From assembly GCA_018398765.1 (NCBI GenBank), contig JAHBMJ010002769.1:1-12500 (forward strand): DNA of 12,500 nt. The letters are read 5' to 3'. The notes under the pieces are model-generated. The model was not told the DNA's origin. It was given only the letters and a program-made list of their open reading frames with translations, and searched no databases. Origin of the DNA: Chromera velia (Eukaryota > Sar > Chromeraceae). Shown one piece after another: positions 8,211 to 12,500 of the stretch. The first letter of the stretch is position 1. Every line of letters starts with the position of its first letter. A program made the position numbers and the translations under genes.

Positions 8211-8774
8211 CTGCAGGCAGGCAGAGACAGAGACAGAGACATAGAGAGATGCTCAATGAGGCTCTGGGTCTGTATTGAGAGACAGACATCAGCTCAGACT
8301 GGCGATTAAGAGAGACTCGAAGGCTCTCACTACCAGCCGACGGAAGGAACGCAGAAGAAGAAAAAAATAGAAAGGTGGCCTATCTGAACACGGAAGGAAC
8401 GAAGGAAGGAAGGAAGGAAGGAAGTCCCATCGATGCCCCTTCGAAGATCATACATGCAGTAAATTTGACTGACGCAAGCAAAGGGCGGGCATGCATCCCG
8501 TCGAAGAGAGAGAAAAAACTCATGCAGCTGATCTGCCTGCCAGATTTTGAAACAAATTGGGAACCCTGAATGAGAGAGACTAGCTCTGCGATCACCGACC
8601 GACCAACCAAGCTGTCTGGGGGACCGTAAAGCTCCATGTCCACAGAGTCCTTCCCTGGTTTCTTGTACAGGCTCTCTCGCTCGACGAGCTCCATGTTCTC
8701 CCCCAGAAGTTGCAGCTTCCGCTTTATTGCCGAAGGGGCAAGATCTGACCTGGAGAGAGAGAGAGAGAGGGAGG

Positions 8775-8815
<41 letters not shown>

Positions 8816-9813
8816 GAAGGAAAGAAGATGATAACTAGGATGATAAAAAAAAGATAAGGAGAGAAGCATGGCACAGTAGGCTCTCTCTCTCCCTCACCTT
8901 TGCCTCCGTCTCCCCCTTTCTTTGTTGGTTTCGTTCAACCTTTCTGCCTTTCTTACTCCCTCGCCCTCTTTCTCTAGCCCCCCTCCGCTCTTCTCCTTTC
9001 TTCGCTCTCCACTAATTGAATCCAGCACCGCATCGACGCATGCAGTGACAGGACAGGACCATGCTGAAAGCTGGGCCCCCATGAAGGACGCCGCCCTCTC
9101 AGTTCATTCGATCAGTTTTAGGAGAAGAGAGGAGACGGAAGAAGCACGTGAAAGAGAAAAGTAGGGTCGAACTGGTGGTGCCAGCCCCTTCACTTTGTCT
9201 TTACGGAGGAACGGACTTGCAATACAGATAAGTAGATCGATTACAGCGCAGGTGTGGCACCTTTCCGGGATTTCTCTCTGGGGAAGCCTTTCTGGAGGGG
9301 GAAGACAGAATGGAATCACAAAAGCTGCTTTCAGAAACAGATACAGTCCTCGTCGGAGTGACTTGCTGACTGACTTGCTTTTATAGAAATAATTGAGGGA
9401 CCTGAAGGCATTCGCGTGGAGGTGCGCAGACAACATAAAGCATCGCGTGGGGTGAGGGTGAGAGGAAGGAGAGGAACAGAAACATGGTTTGTTTGATGTC
9501 ACAGAATCATCAATTCGTCTGTTTTTCGATCTTGTTGATTTGAACTGCGAGAACGGTTTCATCTCAAGCTCCTGGCTTGCTGCTCCGCCTCTCGTCTTCT
9601 CACGCATCTACACTCACTTGGGCTCTCCCGCCCCTCCCAACTCTTTCGTCTATCTCCCCATGGATGTCAGTGCATGCATGCGTATGTGTCTGCGTGTGTG
9701 TATGTATGTGTGTGTGAGAGAGAGAGAGACTGCGTGCTGTACACGCGTGTTTGAGTGTGCGTGCGTGTGTGTGTGCGTGTGTCCGTGTGTGTGTGTGCGT
9801 GTGTGTGTGTGTA

Positions 9814-9890
<77 letters not shown>

Positions 9891-11504
9891 GAGAGTGAGT
9901 GAGTGAGTGTGCGCGGCCCCCCTACGAAAGTGAGAGGGAGTACAAGCGCATAAAATCACGGCTCCAAGACAATCGCAATTGAATCATTGTGGATTACAAG
10001 ACCCTCCCGGATGAACCAGACGACCAGGTAATGCTCGGTGAACAGAGAAACAAAAAAAAAGAAAAACAGGCAGCTTCTGAGTCCATTGAAGTTCCTCCTC
10101 AATTGCGCACCCGTTTCTGTCCCTCATCCATGAACCGCTTCATTCTGCTCCCATCTCTTGAAAGAAACCGTCAATGTAGACACAACGATCATTTCCCTTC
10201 ATCGCAATGGATTCATGACTTCCAATAGCTCACACCACCAACTCAACCCCCAATGCACTGTGTGGCGCTTACATACCTTTTCTTGACTTTCTCGTCGTAA
10301 TTCTAGGAGGTGTAGACGATCCAGAAGTGCATGCATTTACTCATACAGAATTGTTTTTTCATTTACTTTCTGTATGAAAGTGAACACATACCTTTTTTTG
10401 ACTTTCTCGTCGTATTTCTGGGAGGTGTGGACGATCCAGAAGAGCTCTTTCTGCACGACCTCTGGGAGGAAAATTCGAGAGCCTGTTCCCTTAATGGCAC
10501 TGAAGAGTGATTCCAAAAGGCTGTGAAACACTCTGCATGAATACACACGAATGGAGAGGGATGCTTTTCGCGTTTGTGGAATAGCGTATGTTCGGGCAGT
10601 GCTTTTAAAAAGAAGAAGGAATACCGCCATTCGAGGGACAAGCGTTCGTCCTTCTTAAAGGGCCGGAGAACAAAACTCGGAAAGATCGCGGAGAAGCACG
10701 CGCGAACACACAAAGAAACAGGGAGAGGGGGGGATGGAAGGAGAAGAAGGGAGAAGGGATATCCTGTGAGAGGTTTCACAGACCCCTCGACAACGTGCAC
10801 TCGGTGAAAGCTCAGGAAGACAAATTCAAGGCCCGCCGTGTTGTAGACAGAAGCAGATCGGAAAACAAAAAGTAGACCTACGTCTATCTCTGGATTTGAC
10901 ATGAAAAGGTCAGTTCAAGGAGTGTGGAGGAGAAAAGGAGCGACGACAAAATGAAGAAGGCAGCGGCCAACCACGCGGAACTTATGAGGGGGAAATTGAG
11001 TGAGGCAATTTGAATCTCAAGCCACACATATGCGACTTCCAGCCTTCAGTTGCCAACCGGACTGCCTGTCCACGTAAAACTGTTGGAAAAACGAACATCA
11101 ACCCACACGTTGGTGTCAATCACGATAATGCGAGGGAGCACCACACAGACTTCGAGTGTGTGTCCCCCCGCCTTCTTCAATGCCTCCGACTCCGACAGCA
11201 GCGTCCTCAGGGACGCGTCCGGACTTCCAAAATTGCTCCATTGCTCGGACCCCCTTATCCTCGAGGGGCCCGTTTCTTTCCCCGCGAATGCTCTCAGCAA
11301 CGCCGAATGCGTTCCCCGTCTCCCTCTCTGTCTCCGCGGCCGTCTCCCACTGAGAGGACCTCTGCGGTGTGGACTTTCTGAGTCCCTCCCACTCTGCCGA
11401 TACCACTGCTGCAGCTCGAGTGGAAAGCTGAAAGCAGAGATGGTCCGGGAACGTCCGGAGAAGAGCTGAAGAAGAACGAACACGGTTCCCAAACCGCACA
11501 GCAT
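7404..11504 (-). CDS. PIN-domain putative endoribonuclease, four exons
   Basis: My spliced model is 11504-11074, 10520-10392, 8749-8596 and 8210-7404: 1521 nt, 506 residues plus a TAG. The frame joins correctly at all three junctions (phases 2, 2, 0). PIN domains are metal-dependent RNA nucleases with four acidic residues. Here they are D130 in I-D-T-N-V-W, E169 in V-V-Q-K-E-L, D244 in S-F-D-R-L-V-L-E and D298 in L-V-T-S-D. The hydrophobic pattern between them fits the PIN_4 type. Residues 1-18 look like a signal peptide, followed by S-A-F and an Arg-rich stretch (about 25-72), suggesting secretion-route import into a complex plastid. The ATG at 11504 is the first after an in-frame TGA at 11531-11529. 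The donors of introns 1 and 3 and the C-terminal tail are less certain. Cellular role unknown. Confidence 0.68.
8392..8424. repeat. (GGAA)n microsatellite in intron 3
   Basis: GGAA/GAAG tetranucleotides run for about 33 bp. It is preceded by CGGAAGGAACG, which also occurs at 8341-8351. No coding role is likely. Confidence 0.8.
8596..8749 (-). CDS. PIN gene exon 3: central helices
   Basis: It starts immediately after CTCTCCAG at the end of a long CT tract and encodes [12 protein letters not shown], fitting the helical middle of a PIN domain. The end is uncertain: TCG|GTGATC (end 8596) and TTG|GTTGGT (end 8608) both keep the frame into exon 4, and neither is a strong donor. I chose the first because it yields a smooth join. 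Confidence 0.62.
8751..8820. repeat. (GA)n microsatellite; CT tract before exon 3 on the gene strand
   Basis: GA dinucleotides run from 8753 to about 8809 with a short GGGAGGGGG interruption, then A/G-rich sequence. On the gene (minus) strand this is a CT tract ending in CCAG directly at the exon 3 acceptor, so it doubles as the polypyrimidine tract of intron 2. Confidence 0.85.
8881..9010. repeat. Pyrimidine-rich tract (about 130 bp) in intron 2
   Basis: The plus strand is mostly C and T here (purine-rich on the gene strand), opening with CTCTCTCTCT. It is opposite in polarity to the GA tract 70 bp to the left, so the intron transcript could fold these two tracts together. No coding signal. 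Confidence 0.6.
9671..9915. repeat. (GT)n / (GA)n microsatellite in intron 2
   Basis: About 245 bp of GT-rich sequence with GC interruptions and two GA blocks (about 9716-9729 and 9872-9891), ending in GAGT repeats. Open frames across it (Cys/Val or Thr/His repeats) are artefacts of the dinucleotide. Confidence 0.9.
10271..10327 (-). repeat. Degenerate copy of the end of exon 2, with donor site
   Basis: This 57-bp segment matches 10386-10442 at 53 of 57 positions, 115 bp away. The source covers the last 51 bases of exon 2 plus its splice donor. The copy lies inside intron 2, keeps a good donor (AAAG|GTATGTAAG) and carries a TAG in the reading frame corresponding to exon 2. Sequence on either side does not match, so the duplication is short and local. 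Confidence 0.85.
10392..10520 (-). CDS. PIN gene exon 2: second PIN acidic residue
   Basis: Acceptor TTTCACAG precedes 10520, and the strong donor AAAG|GTATGTG follows 10392. The exon encodes [11 protein letters not shown], then [11 protein letters not shown] with the catalytic Glu, and ends in Lys-rich sequence. It is 129 nt, phase 2 at both ends. The AG left over joins the G opening exon 3 to give an Arg codon, in frame. Confidence 0.8.
11074..11504 (-). CDS. PIN gene exon 1: presequence and first PIN strand
   Basis: Encodes residues 1-143 and two bases of codon 144. It opens with [16 protein letters not shown], a signal-peptide-like hydrophobic run. T-I-S-A-F-S-F-P and a strongly basic, Ser/Arg-rich segment follow, and it ends with [13 protein letters not shown], the classic PIN start. 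The donor chosen (AC|GTGGAC) is weak but is the only nearby GT giving the phase needed by exon 2. Reading through instead meets a stop about 10 codons later. Confidence 0.68.
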
Positions 11505-12007
11505 GGTAGAGCTTTCACGGAGACAGATTCACCGACACGTCTCACCGACTCACAACAATTAACTTTCAGGCCTCTCTGCTTTACCCTTCGTTGATCTCCC
11601 CGGATGCATCAGAAAGAATGCCGGCCGCCGAATGGGGGACAGTTTGACGATGACCGGCCACCGTTCTGGACTTTCTACACCAGAAGGCTCTACCGTGTGA
11701 ACACACCTTAATTGTCGCGATGGACCGAAACAACGAATGAAATAATGACCTGTTTGAGGTGACACTCGATCGAACAGTACGTGTCAGTAGAAATCAGTCA
11801 CTGCATTCTTCTCTCTTCACAGATGAACAGCGGACGCTCTGTAATGTTACGTCACGTCACTGAGAATCGGAGCTCCCGAACCTAGCTCCGGAACAAAAAA
11901 AAAAAAAAACACTTGGGTTGTTGCATTTTACAGTTGAAACTGTGCTCATCTGGCAGGATGCAGATGGATGCAGTGGATGAGACCGCGGAACTCTGCGCAA
12001 CCCTGAC
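11505..12007. other. Intergenic region between the PIN gene and the 5S genes
   Basis: About 500 bp separating the divergently oriented PIN gene start and the first 5S gene. It should contain the PIN gene promoter, but I see no clear TATA box or Inr. A run of 15 A occurs at 11895-11909. The 15 or so bases before the 5S gene (GCGCAACCCTGAC) recur before the second 5S gene. Confidence 0.5.
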
Positions 12008-12128
12008 GTGGTTGGCCATACTACATGGAACACACCGGATCCCATCCGAACTCTGAAGTTAAGCCATGTGAGGCCCGGTTAGTACTAGGGTGGGGAACCG
12101 CCTGGGAACACCTTCGGGTGCTGACCGC
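12008..12128 (+). rRNA. 5S ribosomal RNA, copy 1
   Basis: This 121-nt gene has the eukaryotic 5S landmarks: GGCCATAC near the 5' end, ATCCGAACTC, GAAGTTAAGC, GGTTAGTACT and CCGCCTGGGAA. GTGGTTGGC at the 5' end pairs over nine positions (with G-U pairs) with GCTGACCGC at the 3' end, forming helix I and fixing the ends. The internal A-box/C-box type control region (GAAGTTAAGC ... GGTTAGTACT) is intact. A run of five T follows directly as the RNA polymerase III terminator. Confidence 0.96.
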
Positions 12129-12133
12129 TTTTT
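12129..12133 (+). terminator. Pol III terminator of 5S copy 1
   Basis: Five T immediately after the helix I 3' strand; T runs of four or more terminate RNA polymerase III. Confidence 0.85.
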
Positions 12134-12153
12134 CTACTGCACGCAACCCTAAC

Positions 12154-12274
12154 GTGGTCGGCCATACTACATGGAACACACCAGATCCCATCTTAACTCC
12201 GAAGTTAAGCCATGTGAGGCCCGGTTAGTACTAGGGTGGGGGACCGCCTGGGAACATCTTCGGGTGTTGACTGT
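12154..12274 (+). rRNA. 5S ribosomal RNA, copy 2 (divergent, possible pseudogene)
   Basis: Same length and landmarks as copy 1, starting 146 bp downstream, with 10 differences in 121 positions. Several weaken structure: CCGAAC in the conserved loop region becomes CTTAAC, and the 3' strand of helix I becomes GTTGACTGT, which replaces C with T at three sites and leaves mostly G-U pairs. The internal promoter segment is unchanged, so it may still be transcribed, but a divergent neighbour is unusual for tandem 5S genes. Confidence 0.85.
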
Positions 12275-12280
12275 TTTTTT
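12274..12280 (+). terminator. Pol III terminator of 5S copy 2
   Basis: A run of seven T overlaps the last base of the gene; a CACTGCACGC motif like the start of the inter-gene spacer follows, then the array ends. Confidence 0.85.
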
Positions 12281-12500
12281 CACTGCACGCCAATGATCGA
12301 AATCGCCTCTGACATTAGTACAGAGAAGGGTACCGTGCGTATCCCTTCCTGGCCGACCCTCCACCACCACCGCCCCCCTATTTGAACGTACGTCAGGGTA
12401 GTTGACCGACCCGTCGCTACCACCGCCACGTCAGGGGACCCTTCATGGCGCGGAGTCGATTTTCTCTAGTGGAAGATTCGTTGCATGCGTGCATGTGACT
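12281..12500. other. Region right of the 5S pair, no gene seen
   Basis: After a few bases of spacer-like sequence (CACTGCACGC) the similarity to the 5S repeat stops. The rest includes a CCACCACCACCG stretch and a TGCATGC motif at 12482-12488. No reading frame with protein-like sequence is present. Confidence 0.5.

Noticed and set aside
7565-8278. Plus-strand 237-codon open frame
   Set aside because: Antisense to exon 4 of the PIN gene; Ser/Pro/Arg-rich shadow composition, while the minus strand shows PIN motifs with consistent splice phase.
9489-9959. Open frames on both strands across the GT microsatellite
   Set aside because: They encode only dipeptide repeats dictated by GT/CA and GA/CT dinucleotides.
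11050-11499. Alternative frames overlapping exon 1 on both strands
   Set aside because: Only the minus frame from 11504 leads into the PIN start motif and joins exon 2 in phase.

Overview
This window is eukaryotic nuclear DNA, most likely from a protist with a complex plastid. Three things point there: a spliced gene with GT-AG introns, two 5S rRNA genes with internal pol III promoters and T-run terminators, and a decayed Ty1/copia LTR retrotransposon. An alveolate (chromerid-like) alga is my best guess. The supporting hints are a 5S sequence of alveolate type, a signal-peptide-plus-basic presequence with an S-A-F motif on the spliced gene, and repeated TGCATGC/GCATGCA motifs like those common in apicomplexan genomes. 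This assignment is inference, not proof.

Layout. 1-1313: no supportable gene; AT-rich and simple repeats, a 12-bp tandem repeat and a small hairpin-forming GGTGCT repeat. 1319-7181: a minus-strand Ty1/copia element of about 5.86 kb with two LTRs of about 220 bp (about 95% identical), a candidate 5-bp target duplication, PBS and polypurine tract. Its Gag, zinc knuckles, protease, integrase, reverse transcriptase and RNase H are all recognisable, in copia order. It is dead: I count 19 in-frame stops but only one frameshift.

7404-11504: a minus-strand four-exon gene that I reconstruct from splice sites and phase. It encodes a PIN-domain (PIN_4-like) putative endoribonuclease of about 506 residues. 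The four expected acidic residues are spread over exons 1, 2 and 4. Introns 2 and 3 carry long microsatellites (GA, GT, GGAA), and intron 2 holds a 57-bp degenerate copy of the end of exon 2. The copia element lies just downstream of this gene in the same orientation.

12008-12128 and 12154-12274: two tandem plus-strand 5S rRNA genes (146-bp spacing). The second diverges at 10 of 121 positions and may be a pseudogene.

The three blocks do not form an operon or pathway. The retroelement is a mobile insertion, and the PIN gene and the 5S pair are independent loci pointing away from each other. The strongest leads are the PIN gene (organellar presequence, cysteine-bearing insertion, decoy exon) and the stop-rich but almost indel-free decay of the retroelement.
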